DNA from: an uncultured Thiotrichaceae bacterium
GTDB taxonomy: Bacteria > Pseudomonadota > Gammaproteobacteria > Thiotrichales > Thiotrichaceae
Direction of reading: 5' to 3'
Length of the DNA stretch: 9,116 nt
Assembly: GCA_902727945.1 (NCBI GenBank)
Contig: CACVAV010000076.1
Location: 1 to 9,116 of the forward strand
Below are positions 1-7,039 of this stretch, piece by piece. The position numbers were made by a program, and so were the translations under genes. The first letter of the stretch is position 1. Each line of letters begins with the position of its first letter. The notes under the pieces were generated by a model that searched no databases, was not told the origin of the DNA, and worked only from the letters and a program-made list of their open reading frames with translations.

Positions 1-19
1 TGGAAGTCATAGACTTCCA
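1..19 (-). terminator. Possible hairpin terminator after dgt
   Basis: A perfect inverted repeat, TGGAAGTC - ATA - GACTTCCA, gives an 8-bp stem with a 3-nt loop. It lies 27 nt past the dgt stop codon on the transcribed (minus) strand, where the long operon would be expected to end. The stem is only half G+C. Any U-tract that would make it an intrinsic terminator would fall outside the window, so the function is inferred from position and symmetry alone. Confidence 0.4.
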
Positions 20-46
20 TGCTTGGGGTGAAAGTCTTGATGTGCG

Positions 47-1183
47 TTACGTGAAATCAAACAATTCGCCGTACTGGCTAATCGCATACCGGTCAGTCAT
101 ACCCGCAATATAATCTGCGATAGCTCTGGCTTGCCCGGCATCCCCCTGCTCCTGTTTCAGCTCACGTGCAAATTGCTGGTGCTTTGCCGGTAGCAAGCGA
201 ACATCATGCATAAATGCACCAAACAGTGCCTCAATAATCTGCTGCGCACGCCAGGTTGAACGGTAAACTGTAGGGTGGAAATACAGATTTTCGCGCAGAA
301 AATGTTTGAGTTCATTTTTCTGTTGCCGCATCAACGCACTGTATTGCATCAATGACGCATCATGCTGCCGCACATCAGCCAGACTCTGTACACCCGAAGC
401 TTTAATAGCCGCAAAACTGGTTTCCGTCAGATCAATCACCATCCTGCCAATCAAACGCCGCAGAATTTCATTCACTTGTCTGCGCCCGCTCAGGTCAGGA
501 TATAAACCCTGAACCTCAAGCCAGACTTCACGAAACACCGGCACCTCAATCAGCTGCTCAAGTTGAATTAGACCTGAGCGCAAACCATCATCAATGTCAT
601 GATTATTGTAGGCAATTTCATCAGCGATATTAGTCAGCTGAGCTTCCAGTGAAGCTTGGGTTTTATTCAGAAAACGTTCTCCGACATCACCCAGTTTTTT
701 TGCATGTTTCACAGCACAATGCTTTAAAATGCCTTCACGTGTTTCAAAACACAGGTTCAACCCGGAGAATTGTGCATACACATCTTCCAGCTGATCAACT
801 ACTCTCAATGATTGCAGGTTATGTTCAAAGCCACCGTATTCAGCCATGCATTTATTCAGCGCATCCTGCCCGGCATGACCAAACGGCGTATGCCCCAGAT
901 CATGTGCCAACGCAATCGCTTCCACCAGATCTTCATTCAACTGCATATTACGGGCCACCGAACGGGCAATTTGCGCCACTTCCAGCGAGTGAGTCAGGCG
1001 GGTACGGTAAAGATCACCTTCATGATTAACAAACACCTGCGTTTTATATTCCAGGCGGCGGAAGGCTCTGGAATGAATAATCCGGTCACGATCCCGCTGG
1101 AAAGCAGTGCGGTATTTCGGATCAGGTTCGACAAAGCGGCGGCCTTGGCTGGTCACCGGATCAGCAGCATAGGACGCTGACAT
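47..1183 (-). CDS. dgt: dGTPase-family dNTP triphosphohydrolase (HD domain, short type)
   Basis: This 378-residue protein belongs to the HD-superfamily dNTP triphosphohydrolases, which release triphosphate from deoxynucleoside triphosphates in the cytoplasm. The metal-binding set is visible: H65 in TRLTHSLEVAQ, H94-D95 in LAHDLGHTPFGHAG and D188 in NIADEIAYNNHDIDDG. H103 and H121 are also conserved in the family. The N-terminal block RGRRF-like (residues 14-18) followed by FQRDRDRIIHSRAFRRLEYKTQVF is typical of this family. The length matches the shorter dGTPase-like type rather than the roughly 500-residue E. coli Dgt, so strict dGTP preference should not be assumed. The ATG lies 2 nt after the aroB stop with only a weak Shine-Dalgarno, so translation is probably coupled to aroB. 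It is the last gene of the operon. Family is certain; exact substrate is not. Confidence 0.95.
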   Translation of the reverse strand: MSASYAADPVTSQGRRFVEPDPKYRTAFQRDRDRIIHSRAFRRLEYKTQVFVNHEGDLYRTRLTHSLEVAQIARSVARNMQLNEDLVEAIALAHDLGHTPFGHAGQDALNKCMAEYGGFEHNLQSLRVVDQLEDVYAQFSGLNLCFETREGILKHCAVKHAKKLGDVGERFLNKTQASLEAQLTNIADEIAYNNHDIDDGLRSGLIQLEQLIEVPVFREVWLEVQGLYPDLSGRRQVNEILRRLIGRMVIDLTETSFAAIKASGVQSLADVRQHDASLMQYSALMRQQKNELKHFLRENLYFHPTVYRSTWRAQQIIEALFGAFMHDVRLLPAKHQQFARELKQEQGDAGQARAIADYIAGMTDRYAISQYGELFDFT

Positions 1184-1185
1184 GC

Positions 1186-2262
1186 CTAAAGATCCCGCGC
1201 CAGAACGCGCTGTAATGCAGCCGGATCAAAATCAGCGGTAATCACGGACTCACCCAGCCCCTTCATCAGAATCAAGCGCAAGGTTCCATCCAGTACTTTT
1301 TTATCCACCGACATATAACGCATGAAGTCATCGCTACTCATACTTTCAGGCGGTGCAACCGGAAGCCGTGCTTTGATCAACAGACGCCGGATAAATTCAA
1401 CTTCATCAGTGTCCAGCCAACCCATTAACAACGAATGTTCCGCCGCCATAACCATGCCTGCTGCCACTGCCTCACCATGTAGCCAGTTGCCATAACCCAT
1501 TGCCGACTCAATCGCATGACCAAAGGTATGACCGAGATTGAGTAAAGCACGCTGATCCGCTTCAAACTCATCAGCGGCCACCACTTCAGCTTTATGCTGA
1601 CAGGATCTGAAAATAGCCTCAGCCATCACATCAGGATCACGAGCCAACAAATTATCCATCTGATCATCCAGCCAATGCAGAAATTCCACATCGCGAATCA
1701 GGCCGTATTTAATTACCTCAGCCAATCCGGCACTTAACTCACGGTCATCCAACGTGCTCAATACATCAGTATCAATCAGTACACATTGTGGCTGATAAAA
1801 CGCACCGATCATATTTTTGCCTAAGGCATGATTAACACCGGTTTTACCGCCTACTGACGAATCCACCATCGACAGTAAAGTGGTGGGGATTTGAATAAAA
1901 TTCACACCACGCTGATAGCTGGCCGCCGCAAAACCACACATGTCACCAACTACACCGCCACCCAGCGCCAACAAAGTTGTTTTACGGTCGACATGCTGTT
2001 CAAGCAAGTGCGTATAAATCAGGTTTATCGTTTCCAGATTTTTGAAAGCTTCCCCATCAGGCAACACCACAGCAGAATGTTTTAATGCTGCGATATTCTG
2101 CTCCAGCTGGCTCAGGTATAACGGCGCAACGGTTTCATTCGACACCGTGACACAGCTCGCCCCGTGAATATGCGGGAGTATCAGCTCAGGTTGCGACAAT
2201 AACCCCCGACCAATATGGATGGGGTAACTGCGGTTACCAAGGTCAAGTTCGAGTGTTTGCAT
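1186..2262 (-). CDS. aroB: 3-dehydroquinate synthase
   Basis: AroB converts DAHP to 3-dehydroquinate, the second step of the shikimate pathway, using NAD and a divalent metal in the cytoplasm. The 358-residue length is normal. Visible signatures are DGE (69-71), the nucleotide-binding GGGVVGD (101-107), IPTTLLSMVDSSVGGKTGVN (125-144), GKNMIG (148-153) and AEVIKYG (181-187). The expected metal ligands E182, H245 (NLGHTFGHAIE) and H262 (LHGEA) are all present and sit two residues before their E. coli counterparts (E184, H247, H264). The start overlaps the end of aroK by 20 nt and is supported by AGGA 8 nt upstream. This coupling of consecutive-pathway genes aroK and aroB is common in Proteobacteria. 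The protein looks intact and active. Confidence 0.98.
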   Translation of the reverse strand: MQTLELDLGNRSYPIHIGRGLLSQPELILPHIHGASCVTVSNETVAPLYLSQLEQNIAALKHSAVVLPDGEAFKNLETINLIYTHLLEQHVDRKTTLLALGGGVVGDMCGFAAASYQRGVNFIQIPTTLLSMVDSSVGGKTGVNHALGKNMIGAFYQPQCVLIDTDVLSTLDDRELSAGLAEVIKYGLIRDVEFLHWLDDQMDNLLARDPDVMAEAIFRSCQHKAEVVAADEFEADQRALLNLGHTFGHAIESAMGYGNWLHGEAVAAGMVMAAEHSLLMGWLDTDEVEFIRRLLIKARLPVAPPESMSSDDFMRYMSVDKKVLDGTLRLILMKGLGESVITADFDPAALQRVLARDL

Positions 2263-2785
2263 GCGATTTGTCCTGTAATTTTTTCAGTCTTTGCATAATA
2301 TGGCGGGAAATGGTTGAAGCACGCTGCCTGCCGGTAGGAACCACCAAATCAGCTAATTCTAAATAGTGACCCTCGCGGGCTTTTAATAAGTCACGCAAAG
2401 TTTGCAGCGGATTTTCCGTTTGCATGAGCGGACGGTTTTTGTCATGGCGGATGCGGGAGTACAACTGCTCAGCGGAAGCGCGCAGGTAAACTACCTGCCC
2501 GGCATCTTTGAGGTTGAGCCGGTTACTTTCACGCATCAGGCTGCCGCCGCCCGTGGCCAGCACCATATTATCAAGCTGACTAAGTTCCTCAATAATTTGT
2601 GCTTCACGATCGCGAAAACCATCTTCGCCTTCAATGTCGAAGATGGTCGGTATACTAACGCCGGTTCGTTCTACGATCACATGATCAGAATCGTAGAATG
2701 TCAACTTACAACGTCGCGCTAATTGCCTGCCGATTGTTGACTTCCCCGCGCCCATGAGGCCAACCAGAATAATATTCTTTTGCAT
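2243..2785 (-). CDS. aroK: Shikimate kinase I
   Basis: AroK phosphorylates the 3-hydroxyl of shikimate with ATP in the cytoplasm. The 180-residue protein carries the P-loop GLMGAGKST (9-17), the shikimate-binding D34 in YDSD, R58 in the FRDRE block, the Walker B-like GGG (79-81), the lid segment with RPL (118-120), and R137 in the AREGHY block near the nucleotide and substrate sites. The 38-nt gap after pilQ contains no other in-frame ATG, GTG or TTG, so the ATG at 2785 is the only reasonable start, although no clear Shine-Dalgarno precedes it. Its place between pilQ and aroB matches the conserved pilMNOPQ-aroK-aroB order. It is named aroK rather than aroL because of this context and its sequence. 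Confidence 0.97.
   Translation of the reverse strand: MQKNIILVGLMGAGKSTIGRQLARRCKLTFYDSDHVIVERTGVSIPTIFDIEGEDGFRDREAQIIEELSQLDNMVLATGGGSLMRESNRLNLKDAGQVVYLRASAEQLYSRIRHDKNRPLMQTENPLQTLRDLLKAREGHYLELADLVVPTGRQRASTISRHIMQRLKKLQDKSHANTRT
2271..2274 (-). promoter_or_regulatory. aroB ribosome-binding site inside aroK
   Basis: On the minus strand AGGA stands 8 nt before the aroB ATG, within the last codons of aroK. It supports the overlapping start at 2262 over any later start, and it implies that ribosomes finishing aroK can pass straight on to aroB. Confidence 0.6.
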
Positions 2786-2823
2786 TCCGGTTTTATGCCA
2801 GCAGTAGGCACGGGAATCAAGCT

Positions 2824-5220
2824 TTATCGTCCGGCAACCTTCTTACCACTGCTATCAACGATCTTCGGTGTAACGAAAATCAGCAGCTCACGTTTATTCT
2901 CACTTTTATTGGTTTTGCGGAACAAACGCCCGACAACCGGCAGATCACCTAACACCGGCACCTTCGTTGTACCGTTAATATTAGTTTCTTCATGTACGCC
3001 ACCCAGTACAATCGTCTGACCATTTTCTACCAGTACCTTGGTCTGAATCTCGCGGGTGTCAATACTCGGAACACTGTTAAACACCGTACCCACCGTATCC
3101 TGGTTCACCTTAAGATCCATAGAAACATGCTCATCAGGCGTAATTTGTGGCGTTACCTCAAGACTCAATACAGCCTTCTTGAAAGCTATGTTGGTGGCAC
3201 CACTTGAACTGGCCTGCTGGTAAGGAATTTCCACACCCTGCTCAATGATGGCTTTGGTCTGGTTGGAAGTAATCACGCGTGGCGTCGCCACAATTTCACC
3301 CTTACTTTCGGCCTGAAGTGCTGATAACTCAAGATCCAGCATAAAGTCCGATGTCAGAATGGAGAAACCGAAGCTACCCGCAGAACCAATCACCGGCAGA
3401 TTCACATTCAGACGATCACTAATATTAGGTATAGTCACAGTTTCGCCGCCTGCCGAGCCACCTCCTGAAGCGATCGAGTTGTAATAAGTATCTGAAGCAC
3501 CGTTCAAACTACCCGCCCCCAAACCAATGGAGTCATTATTCAACCAACGTGGCGACGCGCCAAAACGTGCGCCCAGCTCTTTACCAAACTCATCATTAGC
3601 AATAACAATCCGTGATTCAATCAACACCTGTTGCACCGGTACATCGAGTACTTTAATCAGATCACGTATCTGTGCAATCTGCTCTGCCGTGTCTTTCACT
3701 AACAAGGTATTAGTGCGCTCATCAGAAGAAACACTACCACGCTGGGATAAAAGCGAATGACCCTCCTCCTCACCCGTGGAACGCCTTTCAATCAATTGCA
3801 GTAAATCCGCTGCCTTAGCATAATTAATCGGAATATACTCTGTCACCACCGGCTCCAGTTCAATCTTTCGCCTGGCAATTTCCAGTGCACGGGCATCTTT
3901 GGCATCTAACTCTGAGCTGGGTGCCACCCAGATAACACTGCCATTCTCACGCATGCCGAGGTTTTTAGATTCCAGCACAATGTTCAGTGCCTGATCCCAG
4001 GGGACATCTTTTAATCTGACTGTGATACTGCCATTGACAGAATCACTGACTACAATATTTTTATCGGTGAAATCAGCCAGCAATTGCAACACTGCCCGGA
4101 CTTCAATGTCCTGGAAATTCAGGGAAAGTTTCTCACCGTTAAAGGTACGCTTTTCCTGCTCACCTAACTTCAGCTTTTTCTTAGTAGTTTCGATCTTATC
4201 AATATGAACGGTATAAACATTGCGGTTCTTTTCCGTACGGTATTTAAATCCGGTATTACCAATAATCGATAAATGACCATTGCCACCACGTTGTGAAATC
4301 TGAATACCCGATACCGGAGTCGCAAAATCCAGGACATCCAAACGTTTACGCCAGTTAGCCGGTACATCCAGATCATGCAACGTCAGATTTAAGATATTCG
4401 CCCGCTTATCATCCGAGACATCAACATTGCCGTGCGGCAAAGTGACAATCACACGACCACCACCATTAGCATTACGCCGGAAATCGACACCACGCAAAGC
4501 ATTGACTGCTGCCGGAGACTGCCTGGGCGCAGGTCTGGGTGCAGCCACTCTCGCAGGCTGTTGCTGCACACGCTGCACAGGTCGCTGTTGAGCGGGGCGT
4601 TGTACCTGTTGGGCTACCGACAAAGCAGGTGGTACAGGATGTTGCACAGGCCTAGCCTTTGGCTGATGGCGCGGGGCAACCATCTGCTGGGCGGGTTGCT
4701 GCCTGCCTGCAGATGGATTGCGATACCATTCATAGGATTGATCTGCAACTGCTTTACCTGCCACTCTTTGATTCTGAGCAGCTTGTTGCTGAGCAGCCGT
4801 ATAGCGTTTGGCCGGAAGCATACCCGCAGGCGCATTAAAGATCAGCACAAGGTCGTCACCACGCGCTTCAACGCTGTAATCCACAAATGTTTTTAGTGCA
4901 ACGACAACACGCGTCTGGCCTTTATTGTTAGCCGAGCTAATCGACTTAACAACACCCGCACCAGTTGCATTACGCCGGGCTTTTGGTAAAACTTCGACCT
5001 GGGGGAAATCGAAAACAATACGGGGAGGATTTTCCAAAATAAACCCTTTCGGGATGGTGACAGAGCGCTGAAAATCAAGACGAACTTCTGTCTTATTCGC
5101 GGCGCCCGGCTTTACATCAATCACTTGTAGTTTATTAAGAACTGCTGCGGATGCTGTATTCAGGCAACACCCTAACAATCCACAGGAAAACCAAAATGCG
5201 GTTTGCTTTATTTTTTTCAT
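2824..5220 (-). CDS. pilQ: Type IV pilus outer-membrane secretin PilQ
   Basis: PilQ forms the gated outer-membrane ring through which the type IV pilus passes. The 798 residues read in order as a signal peptide (1-25, cleavage expected after ASA), a first AMIN peptidoglycan-binding domain (about 27-130), a Gln/Pro/Arg-rich linker (about 140-240), a second AMIN domain (about 243-342), an STN/N0 domain (about 365-433, LSLNFQDIEVRAVLQLLADF), an N1 domain (about 460-530), and the secretin barrel (about 535-790). The barrel has the VPVLGDLPVVGRLF signature at 754-767 and a final RELLIFVTPKIV strand. A Gly/Ser-rich stretch at 565-592 probably belongs to the gate or pore lip. The protein is longer than P. 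aeruginosa PilQ (about 714 residues), probably because of the linker. The ATG is preceded by AAGG with a 9-nt spacer. It lies 21 nt after pilP, its periplasmic partner. Confidence 0.98.
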   Translation of the reverse strand: MKKIKQTAFWFSCGLLGCCLNTASAAVLNKLQVIDVKPGAANKTEVRLDFQRSVTIPKGFILENPPRIVFDFPQVEVLPKARRNATGAGVVKSISSANNKGQTRVVVALKTFVDYSVEARGDDLVLIFNAPAGMLPAKRYTAAQQQAAQNQRVAGKAVADQSYEWYRNPSAGRQQPAQQMVAPRHQPKARPVQHPVPPALSVAQQVQRPAQQRPVQRVQQQPARVAAPRPAPRQSPAAVNALRGVDFRRNANGGGRVIVTLPHGNVDVSDDKRANILNLTLHDLDVPANWRKRLDVLDFATPVSGIQISQRGGNGHLSIIGNTGFKYRTEKNRNVYTVHIDKIETTKKKLKLGEQEKRTFNGEKLSLNFQDIEVRAVLQLLADFTDKNIVVSDSVNGSITVRLKDVPWDQALNIVLESKNLGMRENGSVIWVAPSSELDAKDARALEIARRKIELEPVVTEYIPINYAKAADLLQLIERRSTGEEEGHSLLSQRGSVSSDERTNTLLVKDTAEQIAQIRDLIKVLDVPVQQVLIESRIVIANDEFGKELGARFGASPRWLNNDSIGLGAGSLNGASDTYYNSIASGGGSAGGETVTIPNISDRLNVNLPVIGSAGSFGFSILTSDFMLDLELSALQAESKGEIVATPRVITSNQTKAIIEQGVEIPYQQASSSGATNIAFKKAVLSLEVTPQITPDEHVSMDLKVNQDTVGTVFNSVPSIDTREIQTKVLVENGQTIVLGGVHEETNINGTTKVPVLGDLPVVGRLFRKTNKSENKRELLIFVTPKIVDSSGKKVAGR
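4501..4803 (-). other. Gln/Pro/Ala/Arg-rich low-complexity linker in PilQ
   Basis: Codons about 140-240 of pilQ encode a stretch dominated by Q, P, A, R and V, with irregular short motifs such as RPVQ, QQP and APRPAPR. It lies between the two AMIN domains and is predicted to be disordered in the periplasm. The underlying DNA is rich in CAG/CAA-like and CCG/GCG-like triplets but is not an exact tandem array. Confidence 0.75.
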
Positions 5221-5241
5221 TATTGCTAACCTTTTACAAAA

Positions 5242-5805
5242 CTATATTTTTTTATTGGGGTTTGAAATTGCTAACTCGTTATCACGTTTCTCGTAACCAC
5301 CGAAACCATTTTCAACAATTTCGGATAAAATGACACTGACATCTTTTACCTCAAGAATCTTACCGTGATTCCTGCCGATATAATTACCTTCTTTCACTCT
5401 GTGTACTGAACCACCCGGAACACGAATTAAAGCCCACAGCTGCTTTTCTTTAAAAACGGTTCCAACCATTTTAAGACCATCCAGCGGGAATTTTTCCAGG
5501 AATTCTGGTAGCCGATTTTTATCAATCATCACAGAATTCTCCATCGGCTGGTCTTTATCAGGCGATAAAATGGAAACATCAAACGGATCAAGGTCATGGC
5601 CCGGATAGATAAACCGTACATAAGGTTTGATCACAGGAATCGGTTCAATCGGTTTTGCAGGCCGGGCCTTTACCTCAGTCACATAGTTAGACAGATCAGA
5701 CATATCATGATTACAAGCACTCAGTCCACTCACCAAACACAGCAGCAGAAATAGCCTTACAACACTTACGTAGTCAGAATTTTTTACTTTAATTAACGTA
5801 CTCAT
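5242..5805 (-). CDS. pilP: Type IV pilus inner-membrane lipoprotein PilP
   Basis: PilP is a periplasmic lipoprotein that bridges the PilN-PilO dimer to the N0 domain of PilQ. The 187-residue protein has a hydrophobic segment (about 15-27) followed by the lipobox LSAC, with C31 as the expected lipidated residue. Next come a Pro/Lys-rich extended region (about 45-66) that in homologues contacts PilN/PilO, and a C-terminal beta domain (about 100-180) with the family pattern FPLDGLKMVGT, WALIRVPGGSVHRVKEGNYIG and HGKI. The N-region before the hydrophobic core is rather long, but no better in-frame start is seen. The ATG lies 17 nt after the pilO stop, with GAGG 12 nt upstream, a somewhat long spacing. 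The gene sits between pilO and pilQ as in other gammaproteobacteria. Confidence 0.95.
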   Translation of the reverse strand: MSTLIKVKNSDYVSVVRLFLLLCLVSGLSACNHDMSDLSNYVTEVKARPAKPIEPIPVIKPYVRFIYPGHDLDPFDVSILSPDKDQPMENSVMIDKNRLPEFLEKFPLDGLKMVGTVFKEKQLWALIRVPGGSVHRVKEGNYIGRNHGKILEVKDVSVILSEIVENGFGGYEKRDNELAISNPNKKI

Positions 5806-5822
5806 ACTTTAAACATGCCTCA

Positions 5823-6479
5823 TCATTTTTTAGTCAGTAGCTCATCACCAGAACCACTGTCTTCCAAATATCGATATGTTTTAATCAACGCTTCCATGCG
5901 CAGACGCTGGGAAACACTATCAAGACTGGTGTTTGCATTCTGAGCCTCAGCCTTTGCGTTATCATTCTCAGCATTCAGGCTGATATTATGTATCGTAACA
6001 ATTCTGGGTAAGCCGGAAATATCACTGACAAAAGTCGCCAGCTCTTTATAAGTTCCCAACGCAATCAGCTTAATCGGCTTTTCAGCATAGAACTCTTTGG
6101 AAACCTCATTCAACGGCTCAAAGCGCACGATTTCAAGACCGTTACTGACACCCTTCTCCGAAATATCAATGATCAATGACGGTATCTCAGTACGGCTGGG
6201 CAGTTGCTGCATCAGATTACCAAATGACCGCTGCATCTCGGACAACTGCGCTTCATAAGCTTTCAACTGACTGGCTCTGCGTTGCTTCTGTTCAAAAGTA
6301 GCACGTAATTCTGTTTCTTTATTTTCTACCCGCTGAAGTGCTTCAATGCTATCAATAATCACCAGTTTGTAGCCTAAAAATAAGATCAACGCCATAACCA
6401 GCAACAGAGCCAACGCCTTAATAGGCCACCCGGCACTACCGGGATCTTCAGCGAGATTATTAATGTCCTGCAGGTTCAT
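5823..6479 (-). CDS. pilO: Type IV pilus inner-membrane assembly protein PilO
   Basis: PilO pairs with PilN in the inner membrane and, with PilP, aligns the cytoplasmic motor with the secretin. The 218 residues show a short cytoplasmic N-terminus (1-18), one transmembrane helix (about 19-41), a charged heptad-like coiled coil (about 45-92) and a periplasmic ferredoxin-like domain (about 95-205) containing LPSRTEIPSLIIDISEKG and GTYKELATFVSDISGLPRIV, both typical of PilO. The length is close to the family norm. The ATG overlaps the pilN stop in an ATGA junction and is preceded by a strong AAGGAG site, so it can be translated by coupling and by independent initiation. Confidence 0.96.
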   Translation of the reverse strand: MNLQDINNLAEDPGSAGWPIKALALLLVMALILFLGYKLVIIDSIEALQRVENKETELRATFEQKQRRASQLKAYEAQLSEMQRSFGNLMQQLPSRTEIPSLIIDISEKGVSNGLEIVRFEPLNEVSKEFYAEKPIKLIALGTYKELATFVSDISGLPRIVTIHNISLNAENDNAKAEAQNANTSLDSVSQRLRMEALIKTYRYLEDSGSGDELLTKK

Positions 6480-7039
6480 TTTGGCTCTCCTTGCTTTAAC
6501 AGCTGCTTCACATCGAGCTTAAAGTCGCGCAGGGATGATTCCGATCCACCCTCTTTTGCCGCCGAAATAATACTCAGATTAGATGAAGTCAGCCATTCCG
6601 ACTGCTCAAGCCGGTTCATATACCCGGATACCCGTGCATTGGACTCCGCCTTACCGACCACATTAACGGTGGTTCCACTCTGCTTCAGGCTTTCCAGATA
6701 CATACCACCCGGCAATGCCGTGGCCATTTCATCAAATAAATGCACAATAGCCGGACGGGTGCTTTGCAGATTTTCAATCACCTCCATCCTGCCCAGCAAT
6801 GCCTGCTTAGTAGCATCCAGCTTTTTAATTCTGGCGATATGTTTATCCAGCGTTTTGATTTCATTAGCCAGGTAATTATTACGCTGCTCCTGACGCTCAA
6901 TGGATGATTGCATATAAGTATGACCCAAAAAAACCATCGCCGCAGCCAACGCGCCCGCAAAACCTAATAGTGCAAAAAACTGTTTTTTCTTCTGATCCCG
7001 CGCTTTATCACGCCAGGGCAATAGGTTTAAACCATCCAT
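6476..7039 (-). CDS. pilN: Type IV pilus inner-membrane assembly protein PilN
   Basis: PilN is a bitopic inner-membrane protein that recruits PilM on the cytoplasmic side and pairs with PilO in the periplasm. The 187 residues begin with LNLLPWR (4-10), the conserved peptide that in homologues binds a groove in PilM. A basic stretch follows (11-19), then one transmembrane helix (about 21-42), a coiled coil (about 45-95) and a small ferredoxin-like periplasmic domain (about 96-182) with LPGGMYLESL. The ATG follows the pilM TAA with no gap (TAAATG), which indicates translational coupling and suits the need for matched amounts of PilM and PilN. A GC-rich GGGGG precedes it, giving only a weak ribosome-binding site. 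Confidence 0.96.
   Translation of the reverse strand: MDGLNLLPWRDKARDQKKKQFFALLGFAGALAAAMVFLGHTYMQSSIERQEQRNNYLANEIKTLDKHIARIKKLDATKQALLGRMEVIENLQSTRPAIVHLFDEMATALPGGMYLESLKQSGTTVNVVGKAESNARVSGYMNRLEQSEWLTSSNLSIISAAKEGGSESSLRDFKLDVKQLLKQGEPK
6487..6492 (-). promoter_or_regulatory. Strong pilO ribosome-binding site within pilN
   Basis: AAGGAG stands 7 nt before the pilO ATG, inside the last codons of pilN (encoding KQGEPK). It is the best Shine-Dalgarno match I saw in the operon. It fixes the pilO start even though the two reading frames overlap by 4 nt. Confidence 0.75.

Noticed and set aside
649..1180. Two overlapping plus-strand open frames opposite dgt.
   Set aside because: Both are antisense to conserved dGTPase motifs, show no family features and overlap each other in different frames. 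They are shadows of the real gene.
2402..2722. A 106-codon plus-strand open frame opposite aroK.
   Set aside because: It is antisense to the conserved kinase core, and its product resembles no family I know.
4432..4896. A 154-codon plus-strand open frame opposite pilQ.
   Set aside because: It lies antisense to the low-complexity linker of pilQ, and its product is His/Arg/Ser/Leu-rich without any recognisable domain. Biased codon composition on the real strand explains the absence of stops.
5802..5816. A four-codon mini-ORF (ATG TTT AAA GTA TGA, minus strand) whose stop overlaps the pilP start as ATGA.
   Set aside because: The only Shine-Dalgarno nearby (GAGG) is 1 nt from its ATG, too close for initiation, and such tiny frames arise by chance. 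GAGG more likely serves pilP.
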